In this document: positions 21,869 to 30,259 of the stretch, piece after piece | How the letters are laid out: every line of letters starts with the position of its first letter | Numbering within the stretch: the stretch's first letter is position 1 | From: a virus | Length of the DNA: 42,075 nucleotides | Strand: one strand, 5' to 3' | Virus record (IMG/VR): IMGVR_UViG_3300040801_001777 | Location: 1-42,075 of that record | Translations under genes and position numbers: made by a program | The notes under the pieces: model-generated | What the model was told of the DNA's origin: nothing | The model's input: the letters and a program-made list of their open reading frames with translations, nothing else | Databases searched by the model: none

Positions 21869-21981
21869 CGGCGGGGGTATGGGGTAGGGGGGTTTAGGTT
21901 CTTCTTGGCGGGGGTGGGGCAAGCGGGTAATCGTGCCGCCGGTTTTGTCCCCAAAATCCCCAACGATTAGGGGCGTACGGA
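21869..21981 (+). other. G-rich non-coding region before terminase, candidate packaging site
   Basis: This 113-bp gap holds G runs at 21873-21877, 21881-21884, 21887-21892, 21910-21914 and 21916-21919, enough for a G-quadruplex. It also has a 9-bp direct repeat GGCGGGGGT (21870-21878, 21907-21915) and a CCCC/GGGG pair further on. In lambda the cos site lies just before the small terminase gene, so this is the best place for packaging-site elements, and possibly for the late promoter. No consensus promoter was found. Confidence 0.45.
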
Positions 21982-22527
21982 TTGCCTGATGCGACATCGA
22001 TACGACAGCTCGCCAAAGAGATTGGGCGTGGCGAGTCAACCACCCGGCGGCTGCTCAAGCACAAACGCTGGCCCGTGAGCCGCGAGGGTCCGTGGAGCGA
22101 GGACGACATCCATGCCGTCCGGTTGTGGCTGCCCACGTTGCAGCCGAACCGTGCGGACAAGGATCGCGTTGGGCGCAGTGGCGCAGAGCCGCCGCCCGAA
22201 GAGCAGACCAAAGACTACTGGTTGATGCGGAAGTACCGCGCCCAGGCCCGCGAGGCCGAGGGCGAGCTGGTTGCCGTGTCGGAGGTGGTGTCGGACGGCG
22301 TGCGATGGGCGTCTGAGGTGCGGGGGGCGTTGTTGCTGGTTGCCCCGGCCGCCGCGTCGCTGTGCGTGGGTAAGGGCGTAGAGGACATTGAGCGAGCCAT
22401 TGACGAGCACATCCGAAGCGCCCTCGACGGCGTTGCGTCCCTCATGGATTCCACGGCCAGCGCTTCGCCGCCGGTTGGCTGGGATGGCGAGGGCGATACG
22501 GACGCCCCCGCCGCTGAGGCCGAGTGA
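21982..22527 (+). CDS. Terminase small subunit (Nu1-like)
   Basis: The 181-residue protein begins with a helix-turn-helix, IRQLAKEIGRGESTTRRLLKHKRWP, as in Nu1-like subunits that bind the packaging site. A helical oligomerisation region (about residues 75-150) and an acidic C-terminal tail, which could contact the large subunit, follow. TTG 21982 is the only suitable start and has AGGGG about 8 nt upstream. It overlaps the large subunit gene by 44 nt. Confidence 0.75.
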   Translation: MPDATSIRQLAKEIGRGESTTRRLLKHKRWPVSREGPWSEDDIHAVRLWLPTLQPNRADKDRVGRSGAEPPPEEQTKDYWLMRKYRAQAREAEGELVAVSEVVSDGVRWASEVRGALLLVAPAAASLCVGKGVEDIERAIDEHIRSALDGVASLMDSTASASPPVGWDGEGDTDAPAAEAE

Positions 22528-24274
22528 ATGGGCCGAGCGATACCGATACTTGCCCGCCTCCATGACGGCCGAGCCCGGCCCGTGGCGCAACGAGCGAACG
22601 CCGTACTTGGCGGGCCTGATGGACGCGACGGTTGAGCCGGGGGTTGAGTCGGTCGTGTTCCTGAAAGCGGTGCAGGTTGGATTCAGCGAAGCGCTGCGCA
22701 ACTTGATCGGGTACTGGATCGACCACGACCCCGGCCCGGCGATGTTGGTGCTGCCAGACCAGCGGTCGGCCGAAGAGATGATGGACGAGCGGATACGCCC
22801 GCTGGTGCGGGAGACGCCGTCGCTCAAGGTCCACGCGAGCGAGTCGAAGTCCGACAACCGCCGGACGATGATGCGGCTCGACACGATGGCGCTGTACATG
22901 GCGTGGGCGGGTTCGGCCCAGGCGCTGGCGTCTCGCCCGATCCGATATCTCGGGTTGGATGAGGTGGACAAGTACCCGCCGTTCACCGGCAAAGAGGCCG
23001 ACCCGATCAGCCTGGGCGAGAAGCGGCTGACGACCTACGGGCATCGGGCGCTGGGCATCAAGGGCTCGACGCCCACAACCCGCGTCGGCCCTATCTGGCA
23101 GGCATGGGAGCAATGCACCGACCGTCGGCGGTTCTGCGTGCCGTGTCCGAGGTGCGGGCATGAGCAAACACTGGTGTGGGATCGGGTGCGGTTTGGGGAG
23201 AGGGGCGAGGGCGACCGCGGCGAGCAGGCCGAGCGTGTCGAGTCGGGCAATCTGGCCCGCTACGAGTGTTCGTCGTGCAAGTCGCTCTGGACGAACGACG
23301 AAAAGAACGCCGCTGTTCGCAAGGGCAAGTGGAAAAGCGAGGTGGAGGGCGCGAGCGTCCGCCGCGTCGGGTTCCACCTGAACAGCATCTACTCCCCGTG
23401 GGTGAGCATGAGCAAGCTCGCGGGCGAGTGGTTGAGGGCGCAGAACAGCGCGGCGAGGCTGATGGACTTCGCGAACTCCCGGCTGGCCGAGCCGTTCGAA
23501 GAGCAGTCGTCGGTTGTCAAAGACGATTTGATCGCGAGCAAGCGGGCGAAGGCCGGACAACCGATGGTCGTGCCCGAGTGGGCGGGCCTGCTGCTGGCGA
23601 CGGCCGATGTCCAGAAAGACCACCTGTACGTCGTCGTGCGTGCGTGGGGCCACGGGTATCGCTCGCAGGCCGTGCACGCGGGCATGGTCACGGACTTCGC
23701 CGAGCTGGGCCGCGTGTGCTTTGAGCAGGGATTCGCCACCGAGCATGGCGAGCTCGTCACCGCGCAGGTGCTGGGCGTTGACTGCGGATATCGGGACACC
23801 GAGGTGTACCAGTTTGCCCAGCGCGACCCCGGCCGCATCTGGCCGTTGATGGGCGATGCGTCCTACAAGGCCGTGCCGATCAGCGAGCGGGCGGTCAAGG
23901 AGTACGGCATCGTCCGCCGCAACCTGCGGCCGGACTACTGGAAAGACGTGCTCCACGGGTACGTCACGAACGACGACGAAACGCTCTGGCTGCCGCACAA
24001 CCAGGTCTCGGACGACTACTGCCGACAGATGGCCAGCGAGCACAAGGTTCACGACCCCAAGCAAGGGGTGTGGAAGTGGGAGCCCGTGTCGGCGAACCGG
24101 GACAACCACTACTGGGACTGCGAGTACATGCAGTGCGCGTTGGCGCAGATGAACGGCGTGGCGGGCTTGATAAGCCCGGAGAGAGCGAAGCAACAACACC
24201 GCGAGCGTCAGGAGCGGGGCAATCGCCCGGCGGCGAACTCGTGGGCGACGGGACACAGGGGGCGGTGGGGCTGA
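22484..24274 (+). CDS. Terminase large subunit, lambda gpA family
   Basis: The 596-residue packaging motor and nuclease matches lambda gpA: N-terminal PLRPSEWAERYRYLP, ATPase segment FLKAVQVGFSE (residues 59-69, the atypical Walker A of this family), Walker B LGLDEVD (156-162), a four-cysteine zinc site (CPRCG with CSSC), and a C-terminal nuclease region beginning with TADVQKD and VDCGYRDTEVY. ATG 22484 gives the family-typical N-terminus; an in-frame ATG at 22388 would extend it into a region with no similarity. It cuts concatemers and translocates DNA into the prohead. Confidence 0.92.
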   Translation: MARAIRTPPPLRPSEWAERYRYLPASMTAEPGPWRNERTPYLAGLMDATVEPGVESVVFLKAVQVGFSEALRNLIGYWIDHDPGPAMLVLPDQRSAEEMMDERIRPLVRETPSLKVHASESKSDNRRTMMRLDTMALYMAWAGSAQALASRPIRYLGLDEVDKYPPFTGKEADPISLGEKRLTTYGHRALGIKGSTPTTRVGPIWQAWEQCTDRRRFCVPCPRCGHEQTLVWDRVRFGERGEGDRGEQAERVESGNLARYECSSCKSLWTNDEKNAAVRKGKWKSEVEGASVRRVGFHLNSIYSPWVSMSKLAGEWLRAQNSAARLMDFANSRLAEPFEEQSSVVKDDLIASKRAKAGQPMVVPEWAGLLLATADVQKDHLYVVVRAWGHGYRSQAVHAGMVTDFAELGRVCFEQGFATEHGELVTAQVLGVDCGYRDTEVYQFAQRDPGRIWPLMGDASYKAVPISERAVKEYGIVRRNLRPDYWKDVLHGYVTNDDETLWLPHNQVSDDYCRQMASEHKVHDPKQGVWKWEPVSANRDNHYWDCEYMQCALAQMNGVAGLISPERAKQQHRERQERGNRPAANSWATGHRGRWG

Positions 24275-24277
24275 CAC

Positions 24278-24526
24278 ATGACGATCGACGTATCCGGCAT
24301 CCAGACCTTCACCGACGCCGAGCTGTTGGTGATGGTGCGTCATGCCATCGCCACGGTGACGCTGAATCAGTCCTACGCAATCAACGGACGCCAGTACACT
24401 CGCGCCGACTTGAATGACCTGCGAGACGCGGAGCGCGACCTGAAGGCCCGGATCGAAGAAACAGCCAACGGCGGACGCATGACGGCCTACGGGAGCTTTA
24501 ACCGGCAATCGCGATGTCGAACCTAA
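24278..24526 (+). CDS. Head-tail connector protein, gpW-like
   Basis: This 82-residue protein lies between large terminase and portal, exactly where lambda encodes gpW. It contains AINGRQYTRADLNDLRDAERDLKARIEE, a strand-turn-helix pattern like gpW-type proteins. Those occupy the portal exit and are needed to stabilise DNA in the head. Its end overlaps the portal start by 13 nt. Confidence 0.65.
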   Translation: MTIDVSGIQTFTDAELLVMVRHAIATVTLNQSYAINGRQYTRADLNDLRDAERDLKARIEETANGGRMTAYGSFNRQSRCRT

Positions 24527-26085
24527 CGCTCCCCGACAAGATCAGATCGTGGTTTGACCCCGGCTATGCAGCCCGTGCGCAGGTCGCTCGCGGCCTGGCT
24601 GATGCCAGGGCGTCATCCGACTACGGCTGGGTGCGTGGCGGCTCGTCCGGCGGGCGTCACCAGGGCGACCGGTCCCGAACAGACAGCGGCTGGTCGCGCC
24701 AGCCGTTCGGCCCCGGCCAGCAACGCACGCTCACGCCGCAAGTCCGGCGGGGCATGGTCCAGCGGTCGCGGCAGATCGCCGAGCACAACGTGTTGGGCCG
24801 CTCGTTCCTCGACCGCTCGGCGGACAACATCATCGGCGAGGGCATGAAGCCCCAGGCGTTGACGGAGGACACCGGCTGGAACGAGGCGGCGGAGTCGTTG
24901 TGGCGAGAGTGTGGCCAGACCATCGACGCGTCGGGCAGGCTGCATAGCCACGGCGAGTGGCAACGGGCGGCTTACTTTGCTCAAGAGCGAGACGGCGACC
25001 TTGGCGGCATCTTGCTCCGCGGGGGCAATGTCCAGCTCATCGAGTCGGACTACGTTCGTTCGCCCGGCGGCGCGGGCGACCTGACACTCAGCGCCCGAGG
25101 CGGCGCAGGCCCCGACATCGTGGAGGGCGTGGAGTTGGCCGGGACGGGCAGGCCGGTCGCGTTCCACATCGCAAGCTACGCGGACGCCCACAAGTACAGC
25201 ACGACGCGGATTCAGGCCCGCGACTTTGTGTGGTGCTTCGATAACCCCCGTCTCGACCGCACGGCCGTTCGCGGCGTGCCCAAGCTGGCGACCATGGGAT
25301 GGCTGCTCGACCAGATCGACGGCACGATGGAGGCCGTGACGATCGCTTACCGCATGGCGGCGATGTTCGGCCTGATCGTCAAGAAGGCCCAGCCGGGCAA
25401 CGCGTTCGGCGGCTTACCGAACACGGCGACATCGCGAGACGGTGTGGCGGCACCCGAGTTCGCCCTTGAGCCGGGCATGGTCGAGTACCTGAACGCAACA
25501 GACGAAATCACGCAGGTCCAAGCCCAGCACCCCAACAGTCAGTTCGACAGCCTGATGACCTACGCCATCCGCATGGCGGGTCTTGAGTTCGGATTGCCGC
25601 TTGAGCTGGCGCTGCTGGACTTCAGCAAGACGAACTACTCGTCGGCCCGCGCGTCAATGGAGCAGGCGTATCGGGTGTTCCGGTGCCGCCGCATCCGCTT
25701 CGCCAACTCGATCCTGATGCCGATCTATCGCTGGAAGGTCAGCCGGTGGATGAATGAGGGGCTGCTGCCCCGCCGAGACGATGCGTGGCGCGTCCGGTGG
25801 CTCGGCCAGCCGTGGCCGTACCTCGACCCGCAGAAGGAGGCACAGGCCAACCTTCTCGCGGTTGACGCGGGCTTTGAGACGCAGGCGGGCATCCTCGCCC
25901 AAAGGGGCTATGACTTCGACGAGTTCATCGCCAAGCGGGCCGAAGAGATTCAGCGGCTGGGCGACGCGGGGCTCGACTTCGCGAGGTCCAACATGACACG
26001 AGACGCGGGCGGCGCTGCCCCCCAACAGGAAACCAACGATGACGATGAAGCTGACGAACGATCCGGGCTGGCAACTCAAGGCTGA
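24514..26085 (+). CDS. Portal protein, lambda gpB family
   Basis: The 523-residue protein has portal-like blocks: ARASSDYGWVRGG near the N-terminus, RSFLDRSADNIIGEGMKP, RDGDLGGILLRGGNVQLIESDYV, and a C-terminal helical core with DFSKTNYSSARASMEQAYRVF. It should form the dodecameric ring through which DNA enters and to which the tail connects. Length agrees with the lambda type (533). Its last 47 nt overlap the protease gene. Confidence 0.9.
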   Translation: MSNLTLPDKIRSWFDPGYAARAQVARGLADARASSDYGWVRGGSSGGRHQGDRSRTDSGWSRQPFGPGQQRTLTPQVRRGMVQRSRQIAEHNVLGRSFLDRSADNIIGEGMKPQALTEDTGWNEAAESLWRECGQTIDASGRLHSHGEWQRAAYFAQERDGDLGGILLRGGNVQLIESDYVRSPGGAGDLTLSARGGAGPDIVEGVELAGTGRPVAFHIASYADAHKYSTTRIQARDFVWCFDNPRLDRTAVRGVPKLATMGWLLDQIDGTMEAVTIAYRMAAMFGLIVKKAQPGNAFGGLPNTATSRDGVAAPEFALEPGMVEYLNATDEITQVQAQHPNSQFDSLMTYAIRMAGLEFGLPLELALLDFSKTNYSSARASMEQAYRVFRCRRIRFANSILMPIYRWKVSRWMNEGLLPRRDDAWRVRWLGQPWPYLDPQKEAQANLLAVDAGFETQAGILAQRGYDFDEFIAKRAEEIQRLGDAGLDFARSNMTRDAGGAAPQQETNDDDEADERSGLATQG

Positions 26086-27163
26086 CGGGCCACGCGCACG
26101 CCTTGACATCTACGACGTAATCGGGAAAGACTGGTTCGGGGACGGCGTGTCCGCGAAGGATGTCCGGGATGCGCTGGTCGAGCTCGATGAGGGCCAGGCC
26201 ATCGACGTGCACATCAACTCGCCCGGCGGGCACGCGTTCGACGGCATCACGATCTACAACCAACTCGACCAACACAAGGGCGAGGTGGTGACTCACGTTG
26301 ATGGGCTTGCCGCATCCGCCGCGTCGCTCGTCTTCATGGCGGGCGACGAGCGATACATGGCCGACAACGCCATGCTGATGATCCACAACGCGTCCGGCAT
26401 TGCGTTTGGCGACTCCCGGACGATGGCGACCATGGCCGGCGAGTTGGACAAGCTCGATAGCGTTCTCGCCCGGACCTACGCCAAGGCGACGCAGAACGAC
26501 GAAGCCGCAATCCGTGACCAGATGAACGACGAGACGTGGTTTACCGCCGAGGAAGCGGTCGCCGACGGTTTTGCCACGAAGCGAAAAGAAGAGATGCGGG
26601 CGGCGGCGGCGTATGGCCCCGACGCGCTCGATCGAATCATGTCCAAGAAGGCGGCGCGTGTTGCCCGCCAGTTTTGTAACAAGGCGTCCAACGACGCCGA
26701 ACCCAACGAGGATTCCAACATGGATATCACTCCCGAGGCGTTCGCCGAGAAGTTTCCGGACGCCGTCAATGCATGGAAGGCTGAGGCGGTCGCCGGAGCC
26801 GACATCGAGGCCAAGATCGCCGAGGCGCAGGTCGCCGCGACCGACGAGGCCACCAAAGACGAACGAGAGCGGTGCGTCGCCCTCGCCAAGGCGTTCCCGG
26901 ATCACCCCACGTTCCTCGCCGAGCAGATCGAGGCTGGCCACGGGGTGGCGAAGGCAAAGGCCGCTGCCTACGACGCCAGGCTCGCCGACACGGGCGGTGC
27001 CGAGTACGTCAACACCGGCGTGACGCCCGACGAGCCCAACGACGAGTCGAAGAAGGAAGCCAAGCTCATCAAAGAAACCAAGGCGCTCAAGACCGAGTAC
27101 GCCCGCAAAGCGCACCTCAGCGCCTACGGCCGCCTCGACCTGCTCGACAAGCTCGACGGCTGA
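26039..27163 (+). CDS. Prohead protease, ClpP-like, with C-terminal scaffold domain
   Basis: The 374-residue protein has a ClpP-fold serine protease domain (about residues 18-190): HINSPGG (58-64), catalytic serine in GLAASAAS (S93), histidine in MIHN (H116), and NDETWFTAEEAVADGFA around the third residue. A charged helical C-terminal half from about residue 228 resembles the lambda C/Nu3 scaffold part. It should cleave scaffold and portal during prohead maturation. It overlaps the portal gene; an internal start for a separate scaffold exists at 26720. Confidence 0.87.
   Translation: MTMKLTNDPGWQLKADGPRARLDIYDVIGKDWFGDGVSAKDVRDALVELDEGQAIDVHINSPGGHAFDGITIYNQLDQHKGEVVTHVDGLAASAASLVFMAGDERYMADNAMLMIHNASGIAFGDSRTMATMAGELDKLDSVLARTYAKATQNDEAAIRDQMNDETWFTAEEAVADGFATKRKEEMRAAAAYGPDALDRIMSKKAARVARQFCNKASNDAEPNEDSNMDITPEAFAEKFPDAVNAWKAEAVAGADIEAKIAEAQVAATDEATKDERERCVALAKAFPDHPTFLAEQIEAGHGVAKAKAAAYDARLADTGGAEYVNTGVTPDEPNDESKKEAKLIKETKALKTEYARKAHLSAYGRLDLLDKLDG
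26720..27163 (+). CDS. Nested scaffold protein from internal start in protease gene
   Basis: An in-frame ATG at 26720 is preceded by GAGGA at 26708-26712 with 7-nt spacing. It would give a 147-residue helical, acidic protein identical to the protease C-terminus, beginning MDITPEAFAEKF. Lambda makes its scaffold Nu3 in the same way from within gene C. This product would form the inner core of the prohead and later be degraded. Whether it is made separately cannot be proven from sequence. Confidence 0.65.
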   Translation: MDITPEAFAEKFPDAVNAWKAEAVAGADIEAKIAEAQVAATDEATKDERERCVALAKAFPDHPTFLAEQIEAGHGVAKAKAAAYDARLADTGGAEYVNTGVTPDEPNDESKKEAKLIKETKALKTEYARKAHLSAYGRLDLLDKLDG

Positions 27164-27192
27164 ACACGGACGCTTAAACCCAACTCACCCCA

Positions 27193-27216
27193 AGCCCGCC
27201 AATCGCGGGCTTTTTT
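27193..27216 (+). terminator. Intrinsic terminator after protease/scaffold gene
   Basis: AGCCCGC (27193-27199) pairs with GCGGGCT (27205-27211) around a 5-nt loop and runs into six T residues. It should partly stop transcription before the decoration and capsid genes, which may have their own promoter or rely on read-through. Confidence 0.85.
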
Positions 27217-27233
27217 CATGGAGCAAATAAACG

Positions 27234-27668
27234 ATGGCACTCTCTGCTGATACCCCCCGCGCTTACCGCGACACGCCCGGCCCCGAGGCCGCGCTGCCCG
27301 TGCAGGCGTCGTCCACCATTTACGCCGGTTCCGCCTGCTCGATCGACTCGGGCGGCGAGGTCGGCCCCCTCTCCGCGTCCGACGCCGCGTTTGCCGGTTT
27401 TGCCCGCAAGTTCGCCGACAACTCGTCGGGTTCCGCCGGCGACATCAACTGTGTCGTCTACACCGAGGGCCTGATCGAACTGACGATCACCGGCCTCGAC
27501 GACAACAACGACCTGAACGACCTGGTGTACGCCTCGGACGACGGGTCGTTCCAGCTCAACCCCACCGGCGGCGTCGCCATCGGGCGGGTCTTCCAAATCG
27601 TGAGCCTGTCGGCCAACAAGGCCGTCGTGCTGTTCAAGTCGGCTGTTCACGAACACGCCAACGACTAA
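27234..27668 (+). CDS. Capsid decoration protein (DUF2190/gpD-like)
   Basis: The 144-residue, beta-rich protein directly precedes the major capsid gene, the position of lambda gpD-type head-stabilising proteins. Features such as VQASSTIYAGSACSID, FAGFARKFADNSSG and GRVFQIVSLSANKAVVLFKS fit the DUF2190-like fold. It probably trimerises on the expanded capsid. GGAG before ATG 27234 lies just downstream of a terminator. Confidence 0.72.
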   Translation: MALSADTPRAYRDTPGPEAALPVQASSTIYAGSACSIDSGGEVGPLSASDAAFAGFARKFADNSSGSAGDINCVVYTEGLIELTITGLDDNNDLNDLVYASDDGSFQLNPTGGVAIGRVFQIVSLSANKAVVLFKSAVHEHAND

Positions 27669-27702
27669 CCCCAACCCGGTTTAACCGGAAAGGACCACAA
27701 TC

Positions 27703-28719
27703 ATGTCTGCAAGCATGGGCGGTGTTTACCGCTTCCTCGACGACGAACGAATCAACGCACGATCCCTGTTTTCGCAGGGCGTGGACGCGGGCATCGACGG
27801 CTCGTGGGCGACCCGCGTGGGCACCGTCATCCAGTCGGACTCCGAGATCGAAGACTACGCCGACCTTGGCGCTGTCGATCAGATGGCGCTCTGGGAGGGC
27901 GAGCCCCGCTTCGCCGAGCTGCCAAACTTCCGCGGCGCTCTGCGGAACGTCGAATACATCACGGGCCTTCGCATCCAGAAGGCCGACATCCGCCGGGACA
28001 AGGTGGGCAAGATCGCCCCCCGAGTCTCCGACCTCGGCGTCCGGGCCTCCCAGCACTGGGAGAAGCTGGCCAGCGACCTCATCCTCGCCGCCGAGACCGA
28101 CGGCTCGGCCACGATCGGCGGGCTCAGCGACCTGTCGTCTCAGTCGTATGACGGCCAGGCTTTCTTCGACACCGATCACTCGTTCACGGGCGCGACGTTC
28201 TCGGCAAGCCAGAGCAACGACCTTGCCGCTGCCGCCTATTCCAGCCTCAACACGGCCAGCGCCACGGCCCCGACGCCGGACGAGGCGTCCGCAATTGTGA
28301 CCGACCTGCTCGGCCACTTCTGGACCCTGAAGGACTCGGCGGGCGAGCCCGCCAACGCCAGCGCCCGCAACTTCCTCATCATGGTCGGCACGAACCAGCT
28401 GTTTTCGCCGATCAGCTCGGCCATCGGACTGCAAACCCTGTCGGCGGGCTCGCAGTCGCGGGCTTTCGGTGCGATCCAGACCCTCGGCCTGAACGTCGAG
28501 CTGGTTCTCAACCCGCGCCTGTCGGCGAACACCTCCAAGGTGTACGTCTTCCGCACGGACGAGAACCGGTCGCCGTTTATCCTCCAGGAAGAAGTGCCCG
28601 TGCAGCTGGTCGAGCGGCCCGACGACCCGTTCCGCAAGCACATCGAGGTCGCCGCGTGGGCTGGCCGGTCGGCCGGTTTCGCGGACTGGACCAAGGCGCT
28701 TGTCGCCACGCTCTCCTGA
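27703..28719 (+). CDS. Major capsid protein, Mu gpT-like HK97 fold
   Basis: The 338-residue protein resembles the Mu gpT branch of HK97-fold capsid proteins: NVEYITGLRIQKADIRRDKVGKIAPRVSDLG-type strand and loop, then SYDGQAFFDTDHSF, and a C-terminal ADWTKA region. It should form the icosahedral shell. A gpT-like capsid beside lambda-type terminase and portal shows the mosaic origin of the head genes. AGGACC is upstream and a strong terminator follows. Confidence 0.85.
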   Translation: MSASMGGVYRFLDDERINARSLFSQGVDAGIDGSWATRVGTVIQSDSEIEDYADLGAVDQMALWEGEPRFAELPNFRGALRNVEYITGLRIQKADIRRDKVGKIAPRVSDLGVRASQHWEKLASDLILAAETDGSATIGGLSDLSSQSYDGQAFFDTDHSFTGATFSASQSNDLAAAAYSSLNTASATAPTPDEASAIVTDLLGHFWTLKDSAGEPANASARNFLIMVGTNQLFSPISSAIGLQTLSAGSQSRAFGAIQTLGLNVELVLNPRLSANTSKVYVFRTDENRSPFILQEEVPVQLVERPDDPFRKHIEVAAWAGRSAGFADWTKALVATLS

Positions 28720-28735
28720 TTCTTCTCCACCCCTC

Positions 28736-28768
28736 CCGCGGCCCGTTCTAACGGGCGGGCCGCGGTTT
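28736..28768 (+). terminator. Intrinsic terminator after major capsid gene
   Basis: CCGCGGCCC (28736-28744) pairs perfectly with GGGCCGCGG (28757-28765) and is followed by TTT. Its position 17 nt after the capsid stop suggests a way to make capsid mRNA in excess over downstream tail mRNA. Confidence 0.78.
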
Positions 28769-28771
28769 CAG

Positions 28772-29329
28772 ATGACCCAAGACGCTCAACCCGTATCGGT
28801 GGCCGTTCTCTGCCCCGGCCCGTCGCTGCAACGCTACAAGCCCGGCGACCACGCGGTCACGATCGGCGTCAACCGCGCCCCGCTTTGCCTTGACGGGCAC
28901 GGCGTCAAGGTGGACTGGTGGGCGTTTATTGACGACGTGTGTTTCCCGCGGTGGCGGCCGAGCTACAAGCCCAAACTGTTCACGACGCGGGGCAGTGTTC
29001 GCCGCATCGAGAAGGCGGGGCACAACGACGATCTCCGCAAGCATCACCTGCTGCTGACCGAAGACGTGCCGGCGCCCGACAACACCGGGGCTTATGTCTA
29101 CACAAAGACGGCCGCGATCCGGCTGGCTGTTCACCTTGGAGCGCAATACATCGACGTGTATGGCGACGATCGGACCGACGAACCCGACGTGGATGGCTGG
29201 AGCGAGTCCATCCGCGGGCGCAATGACGCCCGCTGGAAGACGGAGGGTGAAATCACCGACCGCTTGGCGAAGTGGGTGTGCGACCGGGGCGTGACATACC
29301 GAAGGGTGGTGCCCGTTGGGGTTGCTTGA
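28772..29329 (+). CDS. Glycosyltransferase-like protein (GT42/MptE-like nucleotide-binding fold)
   Basis: The 185-residue protein starts with VSVAVLCPGPSLQRY (GPSL at residues 16-19) followed by VTIGVNRAPL. This is the GNGPSL-type phosphate loop and VNR strand of sialyltransferase-like (GT42) and MptE/DUF115-like proteins. A later stretch, TGAYVYTKTAAIRLAVHLGAQYIDVYGDD, resembles the second Rossmann half. It might modify virion or host glycans, but the donor is unknown and the protein is short for a complete GT42 enzyme. Its place inside the head-tail joining block is unusual. It overlaps the next gene by 14 nt. Confidence 0.55.
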   Translation: MTQDAQPVSVAVLCPGPSLQRYKPGDHAVTIGVNRAPLCLDGHGVKVDWWAFIDDVCFPRWRPSYKPKLFTTRGSVRRIEKAGHNDDLRKHHLLLTEDVPAPDNTGAYVYTKTAAIRLAVHLGAQYIDVYGDDRTDEPDVDGWSESIRGRNDARWKTEGEITDRLAKWVCDRGVTYRRVVPVGVA

Positions 29330-29663
29330 CGACATCATGGCCACGGACTCTGTGTATATGCATGATGGCGATGAGTTCGGCGAATCGGTGACGTACACGC
29401 CGCTTTCGACGGGCACGCCCGCGGCCTACAGCGCCGTGATTGACCGGCTGGGCGTCCAGCCCTATGGCGAGAACCCCGACGCGGTGTCCGAGCTGTTCCG
29501 GGTTTCATTGCCCTACGACTCGACGGGCTTGAGCGGCCCGAGCGTGGTGCAGGCAGGCGACGCCGTCGCGCTGGCCAAGCGCCAGGGGCAAGCTCCGTTT
29601 GTGGTGCGGGTGATGAGCTGGGAAGAATCCGACGCCGGGGTTTGGGTGTTGTCATGTCGATAG
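29316..29663 (+). CDS. Head-tail adaptor/stopper protein
   Basis: A 115-residue beta-rich protein between capsid and tail-terminator genes, where lambda FII-like stoppers and SPP1 gp16-like proteins are found. It contains DSVYMHDGDEFGESVTYTP and a strand-rich end. TTG 29316 gives the N-terminus MGLLDDIM and is favoured, with ATG 29337 as alternative. Assignment rests mainly on position and length. Confidence 0.6.
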   Translation: MGLLDDIMATDSVYMHDGDEFGESVTYTPLSTGTPAAYSAVIDRLGVQPYGENPDAVSELFRVSLPYDSTGLSGPSVVQAGDAVALAKRQGQAPFVVRVMSWEESDAGVWVLSCR

Positions 29664-30259
29664 ACATCGGTGTTGAGGTGGACCCGCTGGACCTGCGGCG
29701 GCTTGAGCAGACGCTGCGGGGCATCCGCAACGGCGTTCCGCGAACGCTGTCCGATGCGGCAAACCACGTCCGCAAGAAGTCGGTGGGCGCACGCATCGTC
29801 GCCGACGAGGTCCGCAAGGAGCTGACGATCAAGAGCGGCACGGCCAGAAAGAGCATCGGGCTTGGGCGAAGGGCAACCCCCGCCCGGCCGTCCGCCGTAC
29901 TCAAGCTGCGCGACAAGCGATTGCCGAACGCCTACGACTTCCGCGGCACGCGGCAGACCAAGAAGGGGCTATCCATGCGGTTCCGCAAGGATGAGGCAAA
30001 GGAGGTGATCCGGGGGTCGTTCCGCGCCAAGGTGGGGTCTGGCAAGACGATCGGCCTGACCCGCTACCGCACCTACTCGCCGCGAGAGCTGTACCGGGGG
30101 CCACGCAAAGGCAAGACACGCGCCGTCACCGGCCCGAGCGTGACGGGTGTGGCGACAAGCAACCCATCCGTCAAGCGTGGCGTCGATCGCCGCATTACGC
30201 AAGCGTTCTTCAAGGCGGTGGACTACTCCGCCCGCCGACTGTTGGCCAAGCATGCCTGA
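29654..30259 (+). CDS. Minor tail protein Z-like / tail completion protein
   Basis: The 201-residue, very basic protein contains TLSDAANHVRKKSVGARIVADEV and IKSGTARKSIGL, close to the lambda minor tail protein Z (GPZ) family. It acts in joining or finishing the tail end that meets the head. It overlaps its neighbours by 10 and 8 nt, consistent with coupled translation. Confidence 0.72.
   Translation: MSIDIGVEVDPLDLRRLEQTLRGIRNGVPRTLSDAANHVRKKSVGARIVADEVRKELTIKSGTARKSIGLGRRATPARPSAVLKLRDKRLPNAYDFRGTRQTKKGLSMRFRKDEAKEVIRGSFRAKVGSGKTIGLTRYRTYSPRELYRGPRKGKTRAVTGPSVTGVATSNPSVKRGVDRRITQAFFKAVDYSARRLLAKHA

Noticed and set aside
22442-24508. 688-residue minus-strand ORF opposite the large terminase
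   Set aside because: Long antisense frames are expected in GC-rich coding DNA; the plus strand has clear terminase motifs.
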